A stretch of DNA of 64,000 bases from Smittia aterrima (Eukaryota > Arthropoda > Insecta > Diptera > Chironomidae). The notes beneath the pieces are model-generated. The model was not told the origin of the DNA, searched no databases, and worked only from the letters and a program-made list of their open reading frames with translations. Below, piece after piece: positions 24,789-35,335 of the stretch; the first letter of the stretch is position 1, and each line of letters starts with the position of its first letter. Location of the stretch: positions 6,830,243 through 6,894,242 of the forward strand of contig CP093829.1 in the NCBI GenBank assembly GCA_033063855.1, written 5' to 3'. Position numbers and translations under genes: made by a program.

Positions 24789-27700
24789 ATGACGGATCTC
24801 TCAAGAAACACTTACGCCAAGTGCCAAAAATCGTTACGTGTTTTGATACTGTTTATCGCTTTGGTGGGGAATCTCATTGAAAATTGCTTTGGATCATCCA
24901 TCGATGGAATATCTTTGCGATTCAACAAACGAGGTAAGAGGTGGGGAAGCAGAGAAGTTGAATGTAAATCATTTTGTCTGTACGTCGGCGCACGAGATGT
25001 TGAAGTACATCAAAATTATCTCGCGAAAAATATTTTAAAAAGCTTTTTTTTCGTTGATGTACAGAAGTTGAGAGAAAAATTTAAAAAAATCTGTGCACCG
25101 CGTCCAATTTACCGCTGAATGCGATGGAATTGAAAGAGTTCCTAAGTGATAATGTGAATGAAACATTTGCGTGAAGTGTTCTTGAAAGAAAACTCAAAGA
25201 AAAGAATCTTTTTTTTTCTTCATTCATTCAAAGCAAAGAAGAACTTTTGAATTAAAATCAAGCTTCGTAGTTAGTGAGAGCTTTGCTGTTGATAATGAAT
25301 CAAGATCGGGACGTCGTTAAATATAATTAACATTGCAAATGAAAGAATCTTAAAACACTTACACATTTGCACACATTTCCCTGGATAAACATCCTTGAGG
25401 TTCTATAACCCTCACAACCCTGGGAAAATTTCGTGCAAAGCGCAAGCGTTGATTTTTCTCTTCTTCCATCATACGAATTTCCTCTTCTGTTCTGAAAAGC
25501 TTTCCGAGTATTCTGAAAGCAAAAAAAAAAGCGAGGAGCTTGGTCTCTGGTGATATAACGTTAGAAATAAACAGTTGAGAATGGCACGTGGATGAAGTTA
25601 CATTCGATTCCGACGAAATCTCTGCAAGCTTGTGAAAAAGACCCGGAAATGCAGTTTGCTTACGTTTCGAGATGATTTTGTGAAATTTTCCGTTTTTCTG
25701 TGAGAAGAGAGATAAAAAAGTTTTTCGCAACAAAGAATAAGCAAAGAAGGAGGAATCTCTACGATGACCTATTTTATAGTGATTTTAGCAATTGCACACT
25801 TTTTTATGTTCGTTAATTCCATGACAGGTGAGATTATTTGAAGATTTATTTGAAGATTTTTTGTTTGTTCTTCTTTTTTTTTCCTTCCACTCGTCGCCCC
25901 CCCACATCGAAGAAATTTCTTTTTTCTTTCAGGCAAAATACGTTTGCTGCTAACTGTCGTTCTGGGCTTGTTTCGCTTTAGAATTCCTACGCTTTACCTT
26001 TTTGATTTAGTGGCAAAGCGTTTGGATTCTGGAACGAAATGAATCTTTCTGCACCGATTCATAAAAAAATACAAAATTTTTGCCACAACTTTCTATCTTT
26101 CACTTTAAATAAAAAGTAAAAGCTTCTTCCTCAAATAAAGTTATTTAAAAAGCTTTTCCGTATCTTTCCGGTTTTTGCAGAAGCTGATTATACTTTAGAC
26201 GACTCTTTCTGGAACGAAGAGAGTCCTGTCGGTACGAAACTCAATTATAAAGTTAGCTCTGCTTTCGGTTTTGTTCAAACATTCCTCATTGCAGGTGAGG
26301 TCGAACGGCTTCTCAAAGAATACCGACAAAATCAAGAATTAGTTCGTAAGATTGGCGGGCACTTTTATCAAATCATCTATCCCGTCCAACTGAGACACCA
26401 TGAGAAAATGGGAATATCGACGAGAGAAGTTGGAGGATCAAAGGTACGATTTTCTTTAGGGCGAAGAAATGTTTATAACACTTCCACGGTATGTCATCAT
26501 TTCATCATCTACTCACCTCATAGCCAATCCTCATTACTTTGATTTGTGACTGACACAGTTCAAGACTGTAAAAGACACTTAACATAATTTTCGTTTAATA
26601 ATATTTCTAGGGAAGTGGCAGTGGAAGTAGTGGCAGTTACACCGGACGAGGAAGATCGAGGGTAAATTGCCAATAAAAATTCATTAAACTTTAATCTAAT
26701 TCTCTGTCTCTCTTCATTTAGACTGGCAAGCATTTCCATCGGACTTCTCTCTTAATCAAAGCTTTTAACCATAAGTTCCGCCTCGACTTAGAATTGAATA
26801 CGTAAGTTGTTGAAAAGCTTTTGAAGTGGAGGAGTTTTCAATTGTTGAAACTTTTTTTTAGGCAATTGCTGGCGCCGAATATTCAACAAAAGCATATTTT
26901 GCCAAGTGGTTATCCACACGATTCGCATAGGGTTCGTATCTCTCATCATCTCTCTCGTAATATTCATTTAAATAATTTAATTCGACAGGAAATTGAACAT
27001 TGCTACTATCATGGAACTGTCAAAGACTACCCGGGAGCGAGTGCAGCCTTTCACACTTGCAATGGAGTGAGCGGAGTCATTCACGTAGGAAACGAAACGT
27101 TTGTGATTCATCCTTTCTACGGTGGAGATTTATCGGTGAGCTTATCGTCCAATCGTCGTAGTTCGTTCAATCATTCTTGTCAGCTTTGATTTCTTCTCGA
27201 AATCCGAGTTGATAAAAAATATAATAAAAAATCCGAGTTCGTGACTGCATCATCTCCCTCTGTTTCAGTAGAAACATCCCCATGTGATCTTTGAAGCTCG
27301 TACGAAGCAGAACAAAGGTTGTGCAAACTCTGGAAACCTCGAATGGCGAAATCCGAGACGACAGCAGCACTTGACGGGATTTGTTGACAAGGCAGATCCA
27401 AATGGAGCTGGTCGTTACAAGAGAGACGTACGAGATGCCACGAAGTACATTGAAACTGCAATCATCATTGACAAAGCGATGTTCGATAAGAGAAATGGAA
27501 GTACAAGAGCTGAAGTTGTTCATGATGCGATTCAGGTTGCCAACATTGCTGATTTGGTAAATAATGACGAATCGATAGGCTTCGCAATGAATTTTATTCA
27601 CAAAAGAAATTTCTCAGTATTTCAGAACTCTCAACACTCGAGTATCTGTCGTTTATATTGAAACGTGGCAAGGTCAAAATCAAGCGCAAATCGATGGAGG

Positions 27701-30700
27701 AAAAGACATCAGCAAAGCAATAAGCAGCTTCAACGACTACACATCTCGAAAACTGTTCAAAATTGATAAAGACACGACTCAGTTGCTGACGTAAGTTGTT
27801 GAAACTTTGAAGTTTGCAACATTGTTCTAACATAGAAAAGTTTCATCTTCATTTAGTGGCGAAAGCTTCTCGGGAGGTGAGGCAGGAATGTCCGTGCCGG
27901 AGACTGTCTGTACAGCGAAAGCTGTCGGAATCAGCGTTGACATCAACACATACGAGCCGCACCTTTTAGCGGGAACAATGGCGCACATGATTGGACACAA
28001 TATCGGAATGGGTCATGACGACAACAGTGAGCACAAAACTTGAAGTTATTGATTTTCACTTGACTCACTTTCATTCATCCCATCGAAAACTTTTCCAGGG
28101 GAAGAATGCTATTGTCGTGATTGGCATGGCTGTATCATGTCACAATCAATCATTGGATTGGAAAATGTGCAACCCTACAAGTTCTCGGAATGCAGCCGAT
28201 CAGATTATATCGATGCTCTTCGAATTGGCCACGGACTTTGCTTACTCAACAAACCTAACGAGGCAAGAATACTTCAAATGTAAAAGTCTCATAGGAAATG
28301 CAAGAACTTTTCTTCTTTTGTCCGTAAATAGCTTGAAGTGCGACGAAACTGCGGAAATGGAATTGTTGAAGATGGAGAGGAATGCGATTGTGGATCCTTT
28401 GACGATTGCAGTAAAAAAGATCCTTGCTGTGATCCTATTACATGTAAGCTTATCAAAGAGGCTGAGTGTGCATCAGGACCTTGTTGCGACAACTGCATGG
28501 TAAGGAGAATAATTTATTAAACTTCCTCCTCTCTCTCGCATTGTTTTATCTTTTGAATTTCCTTTCTTTTCTCGTTCACAGCTACGACAGCCAGGATTTA
28601 TCTGTCGTGACGCTTACAACGAATGCGATTTGCCTGAAGTTTGCACGGGAGAAAGCGGTCAATGCCCAACAGATGTTTACAAGAAAAATGGAAGCCCATG
28701 TGGCGTTGGAGCGAGTGGAATGGAAAAAGCGACTGGTAAGTTCTTCTTCTGCTATTTTTGTGAATGATTTATTTGCTGAGACTCAAATTTCACTCACAGG
28801 CTATTGCTTTAATGGAGTCTGTCCAACATTGAATGCTCAATGCGAGAAGATCTGGGGATATGGTGGCTCTGCCGCTGACAAACAATGCTACGAACAATTC
28901 AACTCAAAAGGCTCCATGAATGGACATTGCGGACTGGATCAAAATGGACAATACGTCAAATGCGATCCAGAGTAAGAGTTTAGCTTTAAAAAGCTTTTAT
29001 CTTTAATCTCACTCAATTATTCGTCTGTCTCTCTATCACTTCACAGAAACGTTCAATGCGGATCATTGCAATGCATGCAAGGAGATCATCAGCCAATCAT
29101 TGAAGGCATGGATCATCTCTTCTCGCGAACAATTATTTCAATTCGTGGATCGGAGTACGAGTGCAAGTGAGTGAACTAAGAACTTAATCTCGTCGAAAAT
29201 CCATTTAACGAATTCCATTCTCCCACGCAAAGAGCCACGAGCGGAACAATTGAATCGTCAGCAGAGTTTCCTGATCATGGACTTGTTCGTGATGGAACGC
29301 CGTGCGGAATCAACTTAGTGTGTGTCAATCAGACATGCGTTAGTCTCTTTCCTTACATCGACACATCAAAATGTCCGATGAATCAAGAAAATAACGTCGA
29401 ATGCTCAGCGAAAGGAGTAAGTCTGATGAGTTTTCATTGAAATTCCTTTCAATGAATTCCTTTTCTTTTGAAACAGTCGTGCACGAACATGAACAAATGT
29501 CATTGCAACTTCGGTTGGATGGGCCCAGACTGCTCGGGTGAGTCAACAATCACAAGCACAACGCCGGCTCAAGTCATCATCACTCAAGACCCGTCAATCA
29601 AAATGGAACGGAAGGAGACTCCTTACGGTAAGCAAACCAAGCATTACTAAAAGTCCTTTGATATGACAATGGTAACACTTTTGGCAAACACATTTTATCA
29701 AAACAAAAAATTATGATTATGAGGCGAACGAAGGTACAATGAACAAAACAAATTATTTCCAGAATCGAAAGATCAAGATAAATTCAGCACTTTGACAATG
29801 GTGGCAATTTTAGTGATAGGTGTAACATGTTTCTTCGTATTTTTCACTCTAATGGCTGTTTGCTACAGGTCTGTACAAGCAAAAACATTTATGGAGCAAA
29901 ATATAAAAAAAAGCTCTGATGTGTTTATAAACGTGATTGCATTATCGTTTGTTCAACACAAAAAAAAAAGTAAATGGAAGTGGAAGCGCAAAGCGAGATG
30001 TCTATTGTATGTCTACTGAATGTTTTATTGTGTGTTTATGTAAATAATCAACATCAAAATTTTCCTCCGTCGGATTTTGTAAAGACGAACCAATCTCTTC
30101 CTCTATTTGTTCTCTAATTGGTGCCAGGAACATTCAGCTTCGTCGAGCAGATGGAAATAAATTGAAAAAATTTCAAAACTCGATTACGTAATATTAAAGA
30201 AATCGCTTTCTGTCTCTCACTCACTCACTCAACTTTTTTTTTTCAACATGGCAATTGCCTTTGAGATTTCGCTTGAGTAAGCTTCACCCGAACCCTTTTT
30301 TTGCTCGAACAAGATTATTACCATTGTCATGAAAATCGATGATCAATTAATTTTCGCTAAGGCTCTCTCGAATGACCTTTATCAAACTTTTTTTAATGAC
30401 TATTAACCTCTGTACATTTCCAGAAAATTATCACGGCTCGAATACAGGGTTTTTAGTCGCGGTTCTTGTTTCTGTCTGTAGCGGCGTTTTTCTGACATTT
30501 GCTTTAGTCGCTTTGTGCTACAGATCATCGGTCGTACACAAAAACATCACCTTATGCTTAAGGTTAGTCCGACAATTTAAACTTGAACAATTTTTGAATC
30601 CTCAATGATGCGATCCACCGATTTGGTTCTGAATATTTATGTAGATTTGGTTAGTCTGTAGATATCACTTGAACTTGTGCATGTCAATCATTTGCATAAC

Positions 30701-33486
30701 TTTCACATTTTTTATCATTGTCATCCATTGACTTTAATCGATGCTTTACTCGTCACGTACTCGTAGAGATGAAATTTATTATAAGGAGGAGCCTTCTTAT
30801 TCGCCGATAAGCTTCAATGAGCTGTCATGGTTAAGAAGCTTTTTTTTCTGCCATTTCATGGGCGCCGAATGATGATTTGAAAGCTCAACAACACAGATAT
30901 CAATGAGAAAAGGAGCAAAACTTTTTCGTTGATATGACTTTTGATTACTCTTTTAGTTTATTTGCACTTGAAAAGAAAACTTGTCTATTCATCGGAGCCT
31001 TTTCCATCCTTTTCCTTTCCTTTTCTTCTCTCACTCACTATCGTCGAACCTTTTTTGAGTCAAAACAAAGCAAGCGAAAACAATGAGAACTTGAAAATTG
31101 CCTGATTTTGCTTCACATTCAATGTGGAGGATGGTAGCTGCGTTTATCTTGGGATTTGCTCTGTAATTGAAACTTTCAACAGAACAAAAGCAAATTGCGT
31201 GCGATTCCCAAGGACGAGAAGGCTCTATTGTGTTTCAAACTTTGCTTAATGTATATTTATGCTATGTCAAAGAACAATCGTAATCCACTGCACAAAAAAA
31301 AATCTTCTCGAAGAAGAAAAATTCTTTCGTCTTGAGAGCTGTGGAGATGGCGAGAGCATGTTGTACAGTACAACAAGTTTTAAATGTGTTTTTAAGTCTG
31401 CTTACTTATCTAGAAGCAACCACACGTCTTTCTCTCTTACTTAATTCTCTGTAGCATGAACCAAAACCATGTTGACTTTCTATATCTCTCTCACACTGTC
31501 TCTGTAAAAAAAAAACTTTTCAATGGTTTTCATCTGAGAAATGTTTTTTGCTAAAAAGAATCAAATTTATGCGGTTACAGACGGAAAACGACTCGCTTGA
31601 AATATGATCCACCTTACGTGAAAAAACCCATGGCAAAATACGTTACTACAGCTAATGCAAATCATCATCATTCTGTAGAAGAAATGTCATTAGATGGATC
31701 GAATAAATTAATGTTTAATACTCAAAATCAATTCGGGTAACGAGACTAACAAATGCAATTGGTGTCATGACGATATCATTTCATTTCTCCCTTACAGACC
31801 GCAAAAGCTTCAAATTAGACGAATGACTGCGACGGGAACGGATGAGGATCCTTTGCACGCTGGTGGTAAACCTTGTGAGAGAGAAATGGAAAATGATCGA
31901 GTGTTAATTTCTCTCTCAGCAGGCAACACAGCCGTTTCGGATGTGGAGCGAACACTGAAAAGCTTGAATGGCTATCACGAGGATATACTCGAGGCCTTGA
32001 GAAATGCCGCTTCGTCTCATCGAAGCTCTGGAAATACACCATCGGGAAGTATAAGCGAAGAGATTCTGAGGAAGACCTTACAAGAATGCGCTGCCGGTAA
32101 TCTCGGCTATGAGTACAAGCGCAGCAGTTCGAAAAATAGCTCACGCGAAAATATTTGCGATAACAATGTTGGCTCAATGCTGGGCGATGTCAGTGGATCG
32201 TTGCTTCATCAGCATCGCTCGCAGCAGCAACTGCATCAGCCTCAATTGCAGCAGCAGCAAGCTCAACAAACCGGTCAAGCGCCGTTGAATGCTGACGAGG
32301 ATGTTGGACCTTTGAGAATACGAAACTTGGAGGATCTCATTCGACAACTTGAGCATCACTCATCGAGGCACATGAGTCCAAGTGGCTCTGAAGACATCCG
32401 AATGTCGGAGACAGAAGCTGATAGACATTATCGACTGGAGAGCTCAGCAGCTTGCAGTGAATCTTCTCACGGGTAACTGTCAAATTTATTTCTTAAGCAA
32501 GCTCTTACTCTTAACCTAAGACTTTCGTAGTTTTTAAACGAGAACGATTAATTGAATCGATTTCAATTGTTTTACCAGTTCAAATCAACACTTATCGCAA
32601 AAACCTTCTACAATGTTACAATCATCTTACAGCAGCCGTTGCCGACCGAGATCGTCAGACGATGAGAATCGTTTTGTTTATGGAAGATATCGGCCTACTA
32701 ATAATAGACACCAGCCACATTCACCTCACTCATTTAGTCATACACATCATAGTCATCATCACTCGTCTCATGGTCATACATCGCATCACTCTTCTCACAC
32801 TCACTTGCATCAAGATGAGGATGGAATTTATGAAAGTGCGGATCCACGAGAGCGTAATTCTCTTGATATTCGAGATGTTAACGATAGCGAAAGGTAAGCT
32901 GAACAGCAAATTCCGCTTTAAAACATGCAAATTTACGTCTAACAAAAAAAGAAACGATTAGATGTCATTAAGGGTGTGGAAGTTTAAACGGGTTGATTAG
33001 ATATTCAAGAAGAAGAGGAGGAGAATCTCTCATTAAGCTTCATTCTCATTCCTTCAACTTCCTAGCCCCCATTTCAATTAGACGCAATTCATTTGTATGT
33101 GGTTATATGTTTCGTCATGCCCAAAATTATTTTTTAGTGATGACTTTATTCAAGCTCAACAACAGTTAGCCCGATGGGCTAGTGAAGATGTCGTCTCCGT
33201 GGTGGTAATGGATCCCGAGAGACTTGTGCAAGAAAAAAATTTGTCCGCAGTCGTTCCCTTGCCGGCAGTCATGGCCCAAAACATCATTCACCCTATCACA
33301 ACGTCACACATGGGCAATGGCTTAGGTGCAACTCAGTCCCGGACAGATTATTATCCATCTCCACCATCAACAACGGAAACAGAAAGCAGCGGAAGTGTTA
33401 TGGCCCACCAGCAACTGCAACAGCAGCAGCAGCAAAAGCGAGGACCACAGGAGCATACAGGACATTATCCAGAATATAAACACTGA
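24789..33486 (+). CDS. mmd: Inactive ADAM metalloprotease-disintegrin (mind-meld / ADAM11-22-23 type), 22 exons, about 1344 aa
   Basis: Exons: 24789-24933, 26181-26231, 26295-26443, 26611-26661, 26722-26801, 26862-26931, 26989-27135, 27272-27556, 27618-27790, 27857-28026, 28099-28262, 28332-28499, 28582-28735, 28800-28971, 29047-29166, 29233-29416, 29477-29627, 29763-29868, 31581-31736, 31798-32472, 32579-32893, 33138-33486. Order: signal peptide, prodomain (PVQLRHH), furin-like RYKR site, metalloprotease-like domain, disintegrin (GEECDCG to RDAYNECDLPEVC), Cys-rich, EGF-like (CHCNFGWMGPDC), one TM helix and a cytoplasmic tail of roughly 500 residues. The zinc site reads HMIGHNIGMGHD: the catalytic Glu of HExGH is replaced, as in the non-proteolytic ADAMs that act as neuronal surface receptors or adhesion proteins. 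The tail has His-rich and Gln-rich tracts and ends GHYPEYKH. The family is certain; the mmd name rests on the lost Glu and overall layout. Confidence 0.9.
25764..25827 (+). other. mmd: Alternative first coding exon of mmd (second signal peptide)
   Basis: An ATG opens 21 codons that are mostly hydrophobic (FIVILAIAHFFMFV) and end at a good donor (ACAG|GTGAGA) in phase 1, the same phase as the exon ending at 24933. It can therefore splice to 26181 and give the same mature protein from a different promoter. The hydrophobic core and matching phase support it; there is no transcript evidence here. Confidence 0.55.
26611..26661 (+). other. mmd: 51-nt in-frame Gly/Ser/Arg micro-exon of mmd
   Basis: It is flanked by phase-0 introns, has canonical sites and encodes 17 residues of Gly, Ser and Arg (GSGSGSSGSYTGRGRSR) inside the prodomain. 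Because it is phase-neutral, skipping would leave the frame intact, so it may be a cassette exon. Confidence 0.5.
28263..28331 (+). other. mmd: GC-AG intron in mmd
   Basis: The exon reads ...KPNE and ends GAG|GCAAGA; the next begins after ATAG with LEVRRNCGNG. Only the GC donor keeps phase 0 into the disintegrin start. The GT about 17 bases further on would join in the wrong phase. Confidence 0.75.
30424..30562 (+). other. mmd: Alternative transmembrane exon of mmd
   Basis: The exon begins after CCAG, enters in phase 1 and leaves in phase 2 at TTAAG|GTTAGT, exactly as does 29763-29868. Both encode a short Glu-led stalk, one hydrophobic helix (here FLVAVLVSVCSGVFLTFALV) and end in a CYR-like turn. 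They look mutually exclusive: including both would shift the frame. This version adds about eleven juxtamembrane cytoplasmic residues. Confidence 0.7.
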
Positions 33487-33804
33487 TAATAATCTAAAGG
33501 GATATTGATTGATTGCACTTGAAATATCCCAACACAAACCAACTTTTAAAAAACAAGCTTTCTGTATCCAATCCCAACTATCACAGAGTGTTAAAGTTGT
33601 CTTTTAATGAAAAAACTGTGTAACTAAATTTTATAGACAAGAGGAAATCTTTTAAAGCCCAAACTAGTGTCGACTAAATGATTCGGAGTGAAAGTGTGAA
33701 AGTTATAAAATAAACTGTAAAGAGATGTCATGACGAGAGAATAATTGTGAAAATGTTTTCTAATTTAATTGAAGATTCGTAGAGAAACTCAAATTCTTGA
33801 TTTG

Positions 33805-33810
33805 AATAAA
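33805..33810 (+). terminator. mmd: Candidate mmd poly(A) signal
   Basis: First canonical AATAAA after the mmd stop codon, about 320 bases downstream. Later signals (for example near 34865) could give longer 3' UTRs. Confidence 0.5.
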
Positions 33811-34989
33811 TTTGTTTGATTATGTTCAATGTTTGTATTCTTGTTAAGAGAAACAATTCGAGAGAAGCTTTTATTTAAACTAAAATGTGTGTGGAGAGTG
33901 AAATATGTAATCACATTTCAATTATTTGATCAAGAAAATTTCAAGTTTTTCTTTTGAATATCAAAATTTTTAAAGATTCTTCATTTGATTTTAGACTAAG
34001 AAAGATTAAAGTGTAACATGTCGAGGTCTAAAGTATAAATACGATGATGTTGTCGCCCGATGTTGATGAACAGAAGAAAAAAAAATGATGAAAAGTGTTT
34101 TTGAATCAATTTACTTAGCAATATTTATAAAGAAATATTGTAGATAACTGAGATGAATTAAATATGACAACTTACATTGATTTCCTCCCCATTTTCAAGC
34201 AAACTCACAAAGCGAGGTCATTGAGCTTCAGTAATTAAAATATTTTAAGTGATCCTCACACGAAAAAATTCACCTGAGTATTCCTCCCTTTAGAGAGACA
34301 AAAAAAAAACTTTCGGCACACGATTAAATATTGTTCTTAAGTTACATAACAAAATTTGTGCCTTGTTTTCTTAAATTGATGATGATGACGACGACGAAAA
34401 CGTTGAATATAAAATTAATGAAAAATTTAATAGTTCCGAAATTAATCAACGCCTTTAACGTATCAAGATTTCCCCCACTCGAGAATGATCTAAATGACAA
34501 TTATTTAAATCAAATTTCACGAAGCATAAGAAAAGAAAGAAAACTCACAGCGTTTAAAAGTTTTTTGTGCACAACAGTTCTTAACAATCGTTTCCGATAA
34601 GATGGAAGAGAAATCAAAGTGTTTGACAAGCGAACATTCATTTGTTTCACATTCAAAAGAAGACAAAAAAAATAAATCAAAGTTTAGAGCGAAACGAATC
34701 AAATCGCATTGTACAGATAAGAGAGCTTTGTTTAATGAGGTCAGCAGATTAAAACAAAAAAATAGTGAATGAGATTCTAATAAAATTTAGGTTTGTCTAA
34801 TCGGATGTTCTGTAAATAGATATATTTGTAATTCAAAGTGTAATTGAAAAACACTGCCTAAACAATAAATGAATGATTCATAGTTACCCGTGCAGCAAAC
34901 ATCGTTTTAAAGAAATTTCTTTCAGGACAATTTTATTTTATTCCTTTAACGTTTTTCATCGGCGCAAATCTCCAACGTCTTAAAAACTA

Positions 34990-34995
34990 TTTATT
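34990..34995 (-). terminator. CycB3: Candidate cyclin B3 poly(A) signal
   Basis: TTTATT on the plus strand reads AATAAA on the minus strand. It is the first canonical signal I find downstream of the cyclin B3 stop and implies a 3' UTR of about 350-370 nt that spans the complement of the bantam-like hairpin. Confidence 0.5.
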
Positions 34996-35055
34996 CTAAA
35001 TGACACGAATCCTAATTGAGATACTTAAAACAACAGCTATTGAGTCGTTATGCTT

Positions 35056-35120
35056 GTTATACTTTCGCAAGCATTCTCTTGACTCGTCTACTCTTCCGAG
35101 ATCATTGTGAAAGTGTTATC
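35056..35120 (+). ncRNA. bantam-like microRNA hairpin candidate
   Basis: The 3' arm (35097-35119) contains GAGATCATTGTGAAAG, which matches positions 2-17 of the insect bantam microRNA as I remember it, including the whole seed. The first base is C, not the usual U, and the 3' tail differs. The 5' arm (35056-35078, centred on ACTTTCGCAA) pairs with it over about 16-17 of 22 positions, counting G-U, with a 19-nt loop. The mature arm is on the 3' side, as in known bantam precursors. On the minus strand the same bases would lie in the cyclin B3 3' UTR as a near-perfect bantam target. Either reading is possible; the hairpin favours a microRNA gene. Confidence 0.45.
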
Positions 35121-35335
35121 ATGAATTTTTTCGTTGTCCTTCGACTTGAAATATTCAAATGATTAAAAAACAAATAATAAAATCATAAAATAAAAATTAT
35201 AAAATGAAAAATATCTCAAGCTCATTAGGAAATATATTTTTTGTTTGTTGATGAAATGATAACGAAATAAGAATGAGTAGTTGGTATGTAAGGTTCAAAA
35301 AATATACAGAATCTTAAAAATTAGTCTACGTGAGT

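Larger units (their letters stand above)
33487..35335. other. Convergent 3' region between mmd (+) and cyclin B3 (-)
   Basis: It contains the mmd 3' UTR with an AATAAA at 33805, AT-rich filler, a candidate cyclin B3 poly(A) signal at 34990 (minus strand) and the bantam-like hairpin at 35056-35120. No protein-coding sequence is apparent. Confidence 0.6.

Noticed and set aside
25934..26041. Open segment after a TTTCAG acceptor, starting GKIRLLLTVVLGLF, in phase with exon 25764-25827
   Set aside because: It ends in a stop with no onward donor, shows no ADAM similarity and would truncate the protein at once. The plain jump to 26181 is better.
29539..29627. Alternative early donor (CTCGG|GTGAGT at 29538) in the EGF exon of mmd
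   Set aside because: It is possible and also phase 1, so it may be used, but the longer exon is a continuous Thr/Ser/Pro-rich stalk and was kept as the main model.
33575..33600. TATCACAGAG, resembling the miR-2/miR-13 seed, in the mmd 3' UTR
   Set aside because: Only the first eight bases match and I found no convincing pairing arm upstream.
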